A program made the position numbers and the translations under genes. Shown piece by piece: positions 50,884 through 64,000 of a DNA stretch of 64,000 nt (positions are counted from its first letter, which is position 1; each line of letters starts with the position of its first letter). The notes beneath the pieces were generated by a model that was not told where the DNA came from, ran no database searches, and saw only the letters and a list, made by a program, of their open reading frames with translations. Source of the DNA: Eleginops maclovinus (taxonomy: Eukaryota; Chordata; Actinopteri; Perciformes; Eleginopidae); assembly GCF_036324505.1 (NCBI RefSeq), contig NC_086360.1:15779293-15843292 (forward strand). Direction: 5' to 3'.

Positions 50884-53800
50884 ATGCCGAGTAGCACGTC
50901 TTTGCTGGAGGCCGACGAGGGAGAGTCCGAGGTCCCACCACCGCTAGTGCACGCTTTCGCCGGTATGGGCCTTGAGGAGCACCACGGCACCCAGAGCCAG
51001 AACCCCGAACAAGTAGACGAGAGCCTCCACTATCACCACCACCTCCATCAGCTTCCCCCGGTTTCTCATTTTAACCATCTTGGTACGGTCCTAGACTTGA
51101 AGCCCCTGCATCGGCCGCCTTCGGGAGAAGAAGTGAACATAGCGCCCGAGGACAATGAGCCAGAAGTTGTAGCCGACTCCTTGTTGCTAGCGCAGGCCCA
51201 CCGCCAGCAACACCTCCCACCGGGACCAGGAGTCTCAGGGATGGAGCCTCCGCACGTCGAAACTCTTTTGTTGTACAATGGAGACGGAGATGATACCGGG
51301 CTTGGCGGCGGCGCCCTCCCACCGGCTGGCAACATGGCGATACTACCGCCCGGCATGTATGGGGAGTCTGGCTACGAGGCCGAGTCCTCGCTCCTGGCTC
51401 GGCGAAAGAGCGTCAACACCACCGAGTGTGTCGCGGTGCCGAGCTCCGAGCACGTCGCAGAGATTGTGGGCAGGCAGGGTGAGTCTTTGTTGTGTTTCAG
51501 AGGGTTTGGTTGAATCCTTAAGCAAAGTTGCTAATGGTAGTTTAGACCAAACTTGGTGGGAAAATAGTTCATGCAGTAGTAAATCAAGCGAAATAAGATT
51601 GAGACAGGATGGTAAATGTAATACATTAATTGATTTTGAAAGAATATTTCAATATTCACTCAACTCGACGTTGCAGTTAAATATGTAGCAAAATTGTACT
51701 TTCGTCTCATGTACGAAAATAACGTTAGTCAACACGCTACCGTTAGCTATAAACTTATTGTTGTCACCAGCATTGACAAGTACCGTAAAGAGCTGTTTTC
51801 GATAAATACCTAACATTTTTACAAGCTACGTTATTATGTGGGAAATCAAAAAGTTATGTTGACCATTCTTTAGTCCTAAATAAGGCATATTATTAAACCA
51901 TTTCTTTTTTCAGCAACACTTAGCTCAGCTAGCTTAGCACTCCTCCAAACTGGGTCAACACACCACACTCGCCCAACACCCTCAGCAAAAGTTTGCATCA
52001 CAAGTTTTATAAGCCAGCAGATGTCTTTTCGCTCTGACAGCTCGTCTTTATTATGGATGTTTTGTCTGCTTTACAGACAGTGCACATGTCCCCAGTCGTG
52101 CTCAACGAGGCTTTGCTTTGTCTTGGAGGGGAACGTGAAGAACGGAGTGTAGGTTGGCATTGCTTTGCCACATCAGCTGTAGGATATAGTTAGCTCCGTG
52201 ACATAACCAAGACTCCTCATTTCAACTAAACGTTGCCTTTTTTCTTGTATATCAAACGCCTTAATCTGGTCTTTTACATACACTTTACATAGCTCAATAG
52301 TAGGGTTGGGAGAGTGTTATTATGTCGTCTTTGTTGGGGGAGGGTGCACAGACTGCAATGTTGACAACAACAGGAAATGGCTCTGGTAATGGTTATGGAC
52401 TACTCAACCACAGCTGAAAGGAATATTTAATGTATACGCAATGCAATTTTGAAATGGCATTAGTGACTGGAAACTGAAAATGCATATGGCATAACCTTTA
52501 ATTAGGTCATCATCAATGTTTAATATGTTTACTTAATGCAGTGTGGTACATTTGAAAAGTGAATCAGCAATGACCCAACTGTACTCTTCTTTCCTTGTCT
52601 CACTTGTTCCTGGCAGGCTGTAAGATTAAGGCACTTCGAGCCAAGACCAACACGTACATTAAGACACCGGTTAGGGGAGAGCAGCCTGTCTTTGTTGTGA
52701 CAGGGCGCAAAGAAGATGTGGCCATGGCTAAGAGGGAGATCCTCTCTGCTGCTGAGCACTTCTCCCTTATCAGAGCCTCTCGAAATAAGACGGGCCCTCT
52801 GTCTGCGGCGACGGGTGCAGGGACCCCCTCTCTACCTGGACAGACAACCATTCAGGTCAGAAAACATGTGAACATGAATGATAGCGTTGTTCTGTGTTAA
52901 AGATGGAAACAGCCATTTCTATGCAGTGAGTTTCATTAATTGTTATGCATCTTACGATCCATGTTACCCACATTTGTTTAGTATCGGAGGCTCTGTGTGT
53001 GTTTGATTCACAGTAGTGTAAGTTACCCTGTGTCATTTTCACTCTACAGGTGCGAGTACCGTATCGTGTTGTAGGGCTGGTTGTGGGTCCCAAAGGTGAG
53101 TTTTTGAAACGTTCCTGTATTCAAATGAGCATTGCGTCCGAGAAGGTGATTTTGATATGTATTATTGAATATGTAAGCTATTGCTTCTTTTTAAATAAAT
53201 TACACTTTCCTTTTGTTTCATACAACTGTTGTACAAAAACCCTTTTTATTTCTGAGCATGTAAAAAAGGTTGTGAACTTTCAGATTGTTTAAGTTTGCTT
53301 CCAGATTCTGTTAGTTTTAATATGCTCAGCTTTACTACAGATAGCTACATTTTGCTCTGGCAAAGTCTTTAACCCCTTGCCCTGTTGACATAACCACCTC
53401 AGTGACAGAAACTCGTGGGGTTGATTTGTAAATTGAAGTGCAGCGAATCTCAACCATGTGCCAGTAGCCTGGAGAGGTGAGGCAACGAGTCATAATGAAA
53501 ACAAATTTAAAATAAAATGAAAGTAATGATAAATATTCTTTACAATCATCAAGACAGATGTCTGTTACATGAACATTCGCAGTGGTATATTTTTTTCGTC
53601 AATGCTCTCTGTTGTTATCCCTATTAAATATATAGAAATTAGATTTGAAACGGTTCCTAAACATAACTTAAACTTGTTGTGGTAGACAGTATGCACTTGA
53701 GCCAGCCGAGTCACCAGGACATCTTGAAGTTCAGCGCTATAATTATGGCAAAGCTTTGTTTATTTTTCAATGTCAGCTATTGTTAGAAGAATACAAGTGT

Positions 53801-55609
53801 ATTCACTGAAAATATGATCCTGTAAATGTGACTTCAGTCTTTAGTATAGCTCTTCCTGGACTTTGTTAACTCAACAAACACTGATTCAGCCAAGCTAACA
53901 GGCAAGCATAATGAAGTACACAGATCTGATCTCTAGCTAATGTTCTCAGCACCTGAATAGTTTATTCTCTTATCTTTATTTGTTTATCCTCAGATGTATA
54001 TTTCTCCAAATTGGTCATGCATATCATGCATGAAACGCTATGTGATAAGGCACACTTGACATTCATCTTGCCATGTGACCAGATTAGTTACTTAAAGTTA
54101 GTTTACTGACAAGTGTTATAGTATAAAGTTCTTGGTCTCCTCATATCTTTCAGGGGCAACCATCAAACGTATTCAGCAACAGACCCACACATACATTGTG
54201 ACGCCAAGTCGGGACAAGGAGCCGGTGTTTGAGGTCACAGGGATGCCGGAGAACGTGGATCGTGCGAAGGATGAGATAGAGGCGCACATCGCCATCCGCA
54301 CAGGATCTTGTGGAAATATTGAGGCTCCTGGTGTTGACAACAATGACTTTCAGTACAATGGCACAGATGTCAGCTTTGAACATGCTGCAGCAGCTGGGTT
54401 AGGGGGGGCCGGATGGCTGCATGCAGGTGCATCATCCCAAAATGGTGGCAGCTTGCTGCCAATGAGTCTCAACGGTACTCAGCGAATCAATAGCAATATC
54501 AACAGTGGTATCAGGATGTCTTCCACCTACCGAAACGACAGCTCCAGTTCCCTGGGCAGCGGCTCCAGCTCAGCTGATTCGGTCTATGGCACCAGTAATG
54601 GTAACCGAATGGCAGATCTGAGCCCGACCTGTCAGTTCAATGCCAACGCTAACAACAACAACAACAACAGTAATGGTGGCAGTGCAAATTTCTGGTTTGG
54701 CGAGAACGTTCTTCCTGAGGAGCTGGTCAGCCTTGGAGTTGCAGGCTCTTCCTCCGGCATCGATCCGTTAACCATCTCCACTGCTCAAGCATCACACCCT
54801 GCTACCCAGCCACAGATCTGGAGCCCTTATGTGGACCAACAGCCCCCACATACCTTTGATGCTCGTCATTCTCAGGTAGGAGAAATTCAGCAGGTGCACA
54901 CAGTCTATAACTCCCTTATGACCATCCCACAGTTTTAAACTATTTCAGTTTGTCTTACTGAAACTTTTCAAATTTAACGAAGACATTTGTCTTACGGCAG
55001 TTGCCTTTTGCCATCTACTTCTAACCATTGCCCATTTTGTGAAAAGAACAAGGAAGTCAAAAGTGACAATATTAGAACAGAAAACTCATCGAGTATCCAT
55101 AATATTGATGAAGTAATTCAAGAAACTTGTTTTAAATAAGAAACTGACTCTTTATATAGACATGCTTAATGCTCATGTAATCTAATGCTTGTTGTGATCA
55201 TTTTCTCCAGAACAGTCAGCCTGGAACGCCCCGGCTCTCTCCAACAGAAGCCTTGGAGCACCCTCAGGCCAGGAGAGTTCTCAGAGGGCCTTTCGGCTCG
55301 ACCGGGGCTCATGATGTCCACAGGTTCCCCTCTTACAGCTCGGCCTTTTCCTCTTCCAGTGAAAGCACGGCTTCCTCTTCCTCCCCTCCTGAATTCTCCC
55401 TCTCCCATCGCCCGGGAGTTGTATCAGCAGGGAAGGGACAGGAAATATGCATCCACTGCATGGATAACCAGGTGATCGCTGCCTTGGTTCCCTGTGGCCA
55501 TAACCTTTTCTGTTTAGATTGTGCCACCCATATATGCCAGAGTCCAGACGCCGTTTGCCCTGTGTGCCTGTCCCCGGTTACACAGGCCATTCAGCTGCGC
55601 AACATTTGA
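50884..55609 (+). CDS. mex3c: MEX3C, KH-domain RNA-binding RING ubiquitin ligase, 5 coding exons
   Basis: A MEX-3 family protein: binds specific mRNAs through two KH domains and ubiquitinates targets through a C-terminal RING. Coding exons: 50884-51478, 52617-52855, 53050-53095, 54154-54875, 55211-55609; 2001 nt, 666 aa (human MEX3C 659). The GC-rich N-terminus is low complexity, with a His run [10 protein letters not shown]1 (about 183-250) has GXXG loop GRQG at 196-199. KH2 (from about 279) has GPKG at 291-294. The linker has [14 protein letters not shown], an Asn run and NFWFG. The RING (612-666) keeps all eight metal ligands: C614, C617, C629, H631, C635, C638, C650, C653. The family is certain. 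The C paralogue is favoured by NFWFG, TPRLSP and SSSSPPE similarity to human MEX3C and by neighbouring smad4, as on human 18q21. Confidence 0.93.
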
Positions 55610-58600
55610 TTTTAATCCATTTATTGACGGCTGATGAGGGATCAGCCTCCCCAACACTTCTAAATTGTAACATGTAGGGAAATTCATTGTTTAGGTATAT
55701 CCTCACACTCGTCATAGCTGGTGTTTGGTTGACAAAAGTGAGGAAGAATAGGTGAATAAGGAATGATATATATTTAGGGCATGGGTTAGGGTGTTCAGCC
55801 CGACATGTGCCTGCATTGTGAAGTCTTCTTCCATGATTGATTGATTGATTGATCAATGGGAGGGTTGGAAACCCTCTGTGTAGCATTGGGTGGGGTGGGA
55901 TATATATATATCTATATATTTTTGCTCATCATGATTTTTGATTTAAGTGTTCTCCTCCCTGAAGCATTATCAGTTTCTGCCTACCTATATTTTTTATCGA
56001 TTAAAAAAAAAAGTATTTTGAATTACATTAGAAACATAATGCTTTCAGGTCATGGTTAATTTTTTTTCAACATGTCAAAAGTTTTCTCCATTATTTTATT
56101 TTTTTAATTCGCTGCTACAAATTGTTTTTATGTGAAATAGAGCCAAGCCCCTTTGCCTCCCAATTATTGTGTTCACTCAAAGGTAAACAGAAGTGAGCCT
56201 GTTTACATGAGTCCCACATATTAATATGTATAAAATAGGGTGCTCCTTGTTACCACAGAAGTCGAACTGGATATAATATACACATGCTGCATTATCCTGG
56301 AAAATGCCACACTACCCATGACAATTTGTGTAAATATCAGACGAGCAAAGTGTACCTGTTTTCGTTTAAACGGAATATGATGTTTACAGGCTCCAGATCA
56401 AACATTTTCGAGTATTGCTTATATCAGAAGCATATTGACGCAGCACGTAGACATACACACAAAGGAGTTTTAAACAAGTGGGTCAAATCCGCAACTGCAA
56501 ATTGTTCACACTCCAGTGGCAACCTCTTGTTGCGTCAGTTTTCCTTCCCTCCCAGACTAGAACCAGCAAGGGGTTAACTTCCCTATGTTGAATACCAGGA
56601 TGTTACGTTGCTTTCCATTTCTACTTTTACAAAACTGTTTACGGTAAACTTGTGCCTAATTCCATTTCTAGTAAACAAAAAGTGTGTTTGAAAAAACAAA
56701 ATTGGAACAAAAAGTGTTGAGTGGACGCAGTGTTGTTTGTCTTAAAACAAACTTGTGGCCTTTTTGGAAAGCCTGCAATGAACTGACAACACTATCTACC
56801 CATTCAGATCACGCTAACGGCCCGAGGTCTTAATGTATTCTTCAAAGTTTAATCTCTTAAATGCCTCTCTGGTGATCACAGGTTATCTAACAGGGATGTT
56901 TGGTTTTGCTTCCCATTTTTAATTGAGCCTTTTCCAAATATTTACCATCTATTTGCTAGCACCAAACACTCCCATTTTATCTTACTTGTATGTCCATATA
57001 TTTCCATATGTTCTTCCCTTTTTTACTTTTTTTCAATTATATCCTTGTTTGGGCAAACCATGTCCAGATTCTCGGCCAGAAAGATATGCACAGCTTGTCC
57101 CTTTAGGAAACATTCCTCCTGCCCGTATTACATTTACTTTTTTGGACAATTCACTTACCCTGCTCCTCACAGCGATGTGATGTCGTGGTTGGTAAGCAGA
57201 TCAATTATATTAGGATGCAAAATTGAGACAGCAGCCATCAATGTCTCGTCTACCAGGCCTATGCAAAAATCATCTCAGTAAACTACCAAAGGAGATAAAC
57301 TGAACTATATTGGGCGTAAACCTGTAGACAGACACTTCCCTTCAGATTGCTGGTAGCTGGTAACTACATTTCAGTCAGGGTTAACTTTCATTACCTGCTT
57401 TAATGCATTGACAAGATGCTTCATTGGCCCATTTCACCTGTCTCTTCAGCTCAATTGCTGTTGTTTTGTGCCCTAGTAAGCACAGCCTTTCTCATATTTT
57501 ATCACACTATTGACAAGAATGGACTCCAAAACATAGTCTGATCTTTGTCCACCCCCCTTCAGTGCGCATCTGTCTGTTCCTGCTCCTAAAAACTCAAGAA
57601 AAAGGTACAAATTGGTGGAAATCATCTCAAATCTTAGCTTTAAACGGCAGTGTCCTTAGACTTTGTTTTACAGGATTAAATGAGTTGATGGACATTTGGA
57701 AGGAGAGCCAGCTGGAATGATGTAATCTGGGACTGACACTACATGAGGTCAATACTGTTGCTTTACCTTTTTGGACATAGGACAGCAGTCCGTCTAGCAT
57801 TCCAACTGTAAACGGTATTTGGGAGATATTATATACTTCCGTTTCTTAAATATCATCTTCTTTCATGGGTGATTGAGATTTCTCAAGGAAACGGAACCGA
57901 ATGAGTCCCAAAAGTGCAAAAAACCCTGCTTTTGCCCCTTGGGTCTTCTCTCCGTCCTTTTTATTTTATTTCTCCCAGCTCTACGAAGGGTGGATCTCCT
58001 CTCTCGGAGGGAACGCAATACACTGTTAGCCCTCAGTTTATTGACATTTTTGTGTATGTATTATATGATATTACTGTTAATGACTGATGAATATACAGAA
58101 CTTATTTTTATTTTGTTACATTTCATATATATACACAAATATATCTATATTAAAATGTTTACAATAAGATTTTAATTTTTTTTTTTACTTTTCTGAGTGA
58201 TCAATTGAATGAAGAGTTGGAAACCCAGAAATGTTGCAGAAGGGGGTCAATGCTATCTGCTTGTAGTCTAGTTATTAGTTTACAGTATTGATGATAATCG
58301 TATTGATAGCTGCCGTTTAGTGGAGAATGGAATGTGCATCACGAGCATGTCTTCATTATGTACAGCCAATGTAAAACGTAACACTGCAACTGTAAAAAGG
58401 CCAAGGATTCTAGCTGCCTGTCATGTCTGTACGCCACCAAATTAAGAACGGTATACTGTAAAATGTATCTTAGATTATCTATATATAAATACATATATTG
58501 TTAAGCTGTACCAACAGTTCAAAGTATTTGCTAATTTTACTACACTTTTGTTATGTATATGTCGGAGGAGTCTTATGGCATATAAATTCTTCAAATTAAG

Positions 58601-58755
58601 TCAGGAGTTTAAAAGCAGACTATATTTTATAACGGCCTTTTAAGTTATTGCGGCCAAAGCACTGATATTATATATTTGCTGTAAAGAGAATTTAAGAGTT
58701 TTATTTTTCTGATATTAAAGTTACTTAATAAAGACGGTTTCATTTTAAGAATTGT
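55610..58755 (+). other. mex3c: Long 3' UTR of mex3c
   Basis: About 3.1 kb after the stop codon, without coding sequence, rich in A/T. It ends at a good AATAAA (58727-58732) followed by a GT-rich stretch. Contains a (GATT)n run near 55832-55852 and a perfect Pumilio-type site TGTAAATA at 56329-56336. MEX3 mRNAs are known to have long 3' UTRs. Confidence 0.7.
58727..58732 (+). terminator. Polyadenylation signal of mex3c
   Basis: AATAAA followed within 30 bases by GT-rich sequence. A second AATAAA lies at 58884-58889 and could be a distal site. Confidence 0.65.
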
Positions 58756-59640
58756 CGGACTAGTGTGATTCATTCATTATGTCAAATGGTGCTTTAACGT
58801 TTGTTGCATTCTGCCAGGGACTTTTTGAGGAACATCAAGAATATTTCTAAATGTGTTACTTGATTTTGACAAGTTTCCCTAATAATAAACATTTACTTTT
58901 CATAATTTCTATGTGCTTGCTTTTGTGAAACAGGATCCTGGCTCTAGTTTTGGTCAGTTCCATTCAAAACAAAATGTCAAACTAGCGAGACTTATTGTTT
59001 TGAAGAGGCTGGGAATAGCATAGAGCCTATAGCTATTAGCTAGAATCTGGTGTAAATCATCTCTTTTCTGAGGTTAATGTATTTGTACATGCTCCTTGTT
59101 TACATAAATAATAATGAAAACACAGGGTCATACATTTGCATTACCACTAATTGCCCAAAAACTCGAAAATAATTGAAATCACGCGTGGGTTCATCAGTGG
59201 TAGAGAGCCTTTAAGTGTGTGATTAGTGTTAGCATTTCACAGCCAAAGATGTATTCTCATTTGGTTTAACTTGACTATATGTGTTTGAAACTCACGAAAA
59301 TGCTCAAATATAACAACCTAAAATTAACTTCATGCTGAGATAAATAAAATGTTTCTGTCTGGAATGTCAACCACTATGGAGACACACCTGGCTAAGAACT
59401 AGTCTATACTTTTCATTTCATTTAATACAGCTGTGCTTTTCATGCTATGACATACCAAAATGTATTTTGGTACACTGACCTACATAAATCACACTACATA
59501 AAAACAGGCAGAGGTGTAGTCCCAAAAACTGTAAACATGTCTTGGTTGCAGCTCTTTGAAAATAAAATATTATATTTAATGTTGCGATGTGTTGTATTGA
59601 GCCACCACTTACCGTTTTAAAGAAAACAAACAGGTCACAA
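58756..59640. other. Spacer between convergent mex3c and smad4
   Basis: Tail-to-tail intergenic DNA of roughly 0.9 kb, AT-rich, with no gene or repeat I can name. Confidence 0.5.
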
Positions 59641-61204
59641 TTTAGAGAATATCAGGCCATGTTTAATTAAAAGACTCTCACATAAGAAATACAGGTAAAA
59701 TGTATATCTGCAATCTGTCATAGTAGTCAATATCAACTCCTTTGAGCCGTGTCTTTAGGCTCCTATAGTAACTGCAAGGAATATAAAAACATCTGTCCAC
59801 CTTTAAGCATGACAAAACATAACAATATTTCTCCAGACATAATTCAGCATCACTTCTTTCAGTAACATAATCATAAAATATCCTGTTTCCTGAATAATCT
59901 GTTGCATAATTATGGAAATAAAATAAAAAATGTGACTCTTATTCGTGCTTTTGGAAAAGGATTATTTCAAACAATGCTTTTCAAATTATAGTTAAATAAT
60001 CAAAGATGAGACAGAGGAAAGAAACCATGTCTAATAGGATAGCGAATCGAATCATTTCCAAATAGACAGACTTATAAAGGTTCACAGCGGAAATAAAATG
60101 TGTCTTTTCGTGTTATCTGTAACCCACCAGGACATCAATATTATTATAAATGTCTTGTCATACACATATGATCAGACAGAATTTACTGGCGGTTTGCTGT
60201 GGAAAAATGAGACTGGACTTTAAATCATTTCATTTGCGTGTCAATTTACCTTCACTTATTTCTACACCTGTGAGAGAAAGTGTAATTTGTCTACTAATTT
60301 TAGAGACATTACATAGAAATTCATAGAGTTATTGTATTTACAATAATTATGCTTCAGATTTGCCTTCTTAAGGAGCACTTTGAGTTCTCAAATTGGATAG
60401 TTTCCGTCAGTTATGAATTCTTCTGTTCCCTTTGTCTGCCTTAAATGCTTTTCTCATTAACCAGCGGCGCAGCACTCCAGTATGCAGCACTGGTTTCTAC
60501 ACTCTGCAGATAGTCCAGTTTCCCTGTTTAAAGTGAAGTACTCCATTTGAAAAAAAGGGTTAGATATAAAAAGGATAGTTTGCCATTAAAATTCATGCAA
60601 ACATTGACATGCTTTTCAAAAACAAATATATTTACAGATTAAAAATGAAAGAAAACTGCAAATAAAAAATTGTAAATACAACTGAGAACAGCCAAGCAGC
60701 CAAACTACCAATGTGTGTAGAAGAGTGAAAGGGCAAAAACAGTCTTTAAAAATGTGACTTAGTGTTACATGTTTTTAATACTAACGTACACAAAGATGCG
60801 TCTTCTACATAAAATATAAACCAGTCTATTCACTCCCTTTTCAACATTGCAGGACAACCAACTCAATTAGGGTTATTGAATTAAAAACTTGAAATAATTA
60901 AAGTGCTAAAATTATAATACAAATCAATTAATAAAGTAACAAAAATATATCGATATTGCTGTGAAACTGTCTTTTGTCTTTTTTGTACTTGTCAGTAAAC
61001 TATACACAACAGATCTGGATCAAGTAGTATATAGGCGGGCTGCAAGTGTTAAGATACTTCAGTACAATATTTCTCAACTGAGTGGAGAGTCTGTCGGGTA
61101 CGCTTGGAGATAAAGAGTGATACAATTGAAAAGAAACCGAAACGTAATCACTAAAATTTAATTACATTTCCTAATTAATGTGACCTGTGGTTAAGTCCAC
61201 TGGA

Positions 61205-61226
61205 CTCTCTCTCTCTCTCTCTCTCT
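61205..61226. repeat. Short (CT)n tract
   Basis: About eleven CT units in the presumed smad4 3' UTR. Confidence 0.85.
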
Positions 61227-62210
61227 GCCTGTAGCCCCATGTACTTCAATTTTACTGAACAAAAGCAAACTAGCTGTTCTGCTCTCAGAGTGAAAGTGAG
61301 AAAAGAGGATGCATGAGATTCATCCTTTGGGCAGCATAACAGGGCACTTTACAAAACACTAACCAAAACTGAAACAGGTGAGAGGAGACCAGTGTGGAAA
61401 ATTACCAACGACGAATGATCTTTGAGGATCCTGTTATCACAATATTTGAGCGAGTGACGAAATAATATTTTCACAGATAGTCCGTAAAACAGATTTACTT
61501 TGTAATTCAGGACAATATTGTCTTGTGAAAGTGGGGATCTTGTTGAATTGAGAAGAGGAAATAAAAAAAGATTTGTCATTATACACCCATCAAACCCATC
61601 ACTAGTTTGTAAGGTCTAAACCTTTACTTTGACAATACCGACCGAGAGAAGCCCCTAGACTTGACCTTGTTTCAGTTCAGATAGTGAGAGTTGGCTTTAG
61701 GCATGGCGCGTGTCCTTTAATTCTGTGTGATATTGGTGGATGGCCGATAGTGGACTACACTTGCATTTCATGCCAGGGGTAAAGCAGTCTCTGCGAATGG
61801 GAGCTGAGAAAAGAAAACCAGCAGTACTCTACTGGTGCTCAGACGCTCATCCCGCAGCTGTACAGCCCTCAAGTGTTCCTCCATTGTTCAGTGAATCTGA
61901 TGTCTGTCAGTAGTTGTGGACCGAGTAGTCGCTGTACATTCCAGTTTCATGGGATCTGCAGGTCATATATCATCATGATGTGGTGCTTAGTTACTGTCTA
62001 GTCTACTCATCTTTCCAGTTATAACAAATCAAAGCCATATATCAAAAATAAAGAGCAACATATCTTCATTTAATATATGGCTTTAGCTAATTATAGTGTC
62101 ACTAATGCTGAAAAAAAGCAAAAGTAGGGGCCACAGTGCACAAAGGTACCTCAAAAACACCTGAACGTTGTGGGAGAGCTACAGTGTCACAGCTGTTTTA
62201 CTGGATTTTC

Positions 62211-62235
62211 CACACACACACACACACACACACAC
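62211..62235. repeat. Short (CA)n microsatellite
   Basis: About twelve CA units, only 65 bases past the smad4 stop codon (transcript direction). Confidence 0.9.
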
Positions 62236-62300
62236 GGTTCACTGAGGAAGACTTCCGTAGCCGCTGTACGCTGCAGTGTGATGCTGCGGTGGGGGAGATC

Positions 62301-64000
<1,700 letters not shown>

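Larger units (their letters stand above)
59641..62300 (-). other. smad4: Probable 3' UTR of smad4
   Basis: Non-coding AT-rich sequence after the smad4 stop codon. A minus-strand ATTAAA at 59662-59667 is one candidate 3' end. It includes a (CT)n run (61205-61226) and a (CA)n run (62211-62235). The true end cannot be fixed by eye. Confidence 0.35.

Noticed and set aside
51278..51688. Alternative plus-strand frame in mex3c exon 1
   Set aside because: GC-rich, low-complexity sequence keeps other frames open; only the [12 protein letters not shown] frame joins KH1.
54132..54153. Apparent start of a 268-codon frame before mex3c exon 4
   Set aside because: The first residues are intron; the AG acceptor at 54152-54153 marks the true exon start.

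Overview
The window is nuclear DNA of a bony fish, most likely a percomorph-type teleost. The evidence is intron-split genes with GT-AG junctions, long (TG/CA)n microsatellites, a Tc1-like DD34E transposon, hAT-type and L2-like repeat remnants, and six vertebrate genes whose proteins closely match their mammalian counterparts. There are no operons, CRISPR arrays, prophages or recognisable RNA genes.

Layout, left to right. 1-6480 is mostly non-coding and holds one hAT-type non-autonomous element (2644-3189). 6754-19605 (minus) is pggt1b in nine coding exons; its introns carry an apparently intact Tc1-like transposon (11650-13253), a (TG)n tract, a large inverted-repeat (foldback) element (17389-18823) and a 53-bp triple repeat. 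20304-24740 (minus) is ccdc112 in 13 coding exons. 24741-37600 is a gene-poor stretch with microsatellites, LINE tails and one unexplained exon-like open segment (33787-34080, plus). 39305-45082 (minus) is fem1c in six coding exons, with a one-base frameshift in exon 4. 48123-49782 (minus) is tmed7 in three coding exons. 50884-55609 (plus) is mex3c in five coding exons, followed by a roughly 3.1-kb 3' UTR. 62301 to the right edge (minus) is the 3' part of smad4, the last four coding exons, which continue beyond the window.

The genes are separate single-gene transcription units. pggt1b (protein geranylgeranylation), ccdc112 (centriolar satellite coiled-coil protein), fem1c (CUL2 ubiquitin-ligase substrate receptor) and tmed7 (p24 cargo receptor) are neighbours on human 5q22-q23. 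mex3c (KH/RING RNA-binding ubiquitin ligase) and smad4 (TGF-beta/BMP co-Smad) are neighbours on human 18q21. The window therefore contains a junction between two ancestral linkage blocks, between tmed7 and mex3c.

I found no convincing new biological system. The observations most worth checking are the fem1c frameshift, the exon-like open segment at 33.8 kb, the foldback element in pggt1b intron 1, and the matching intron positions in the two KH domains of mex3c. All exon boundaries were read by eye from splice consensus and reading-frame continuity. UTR and promoter limits are only estimates.
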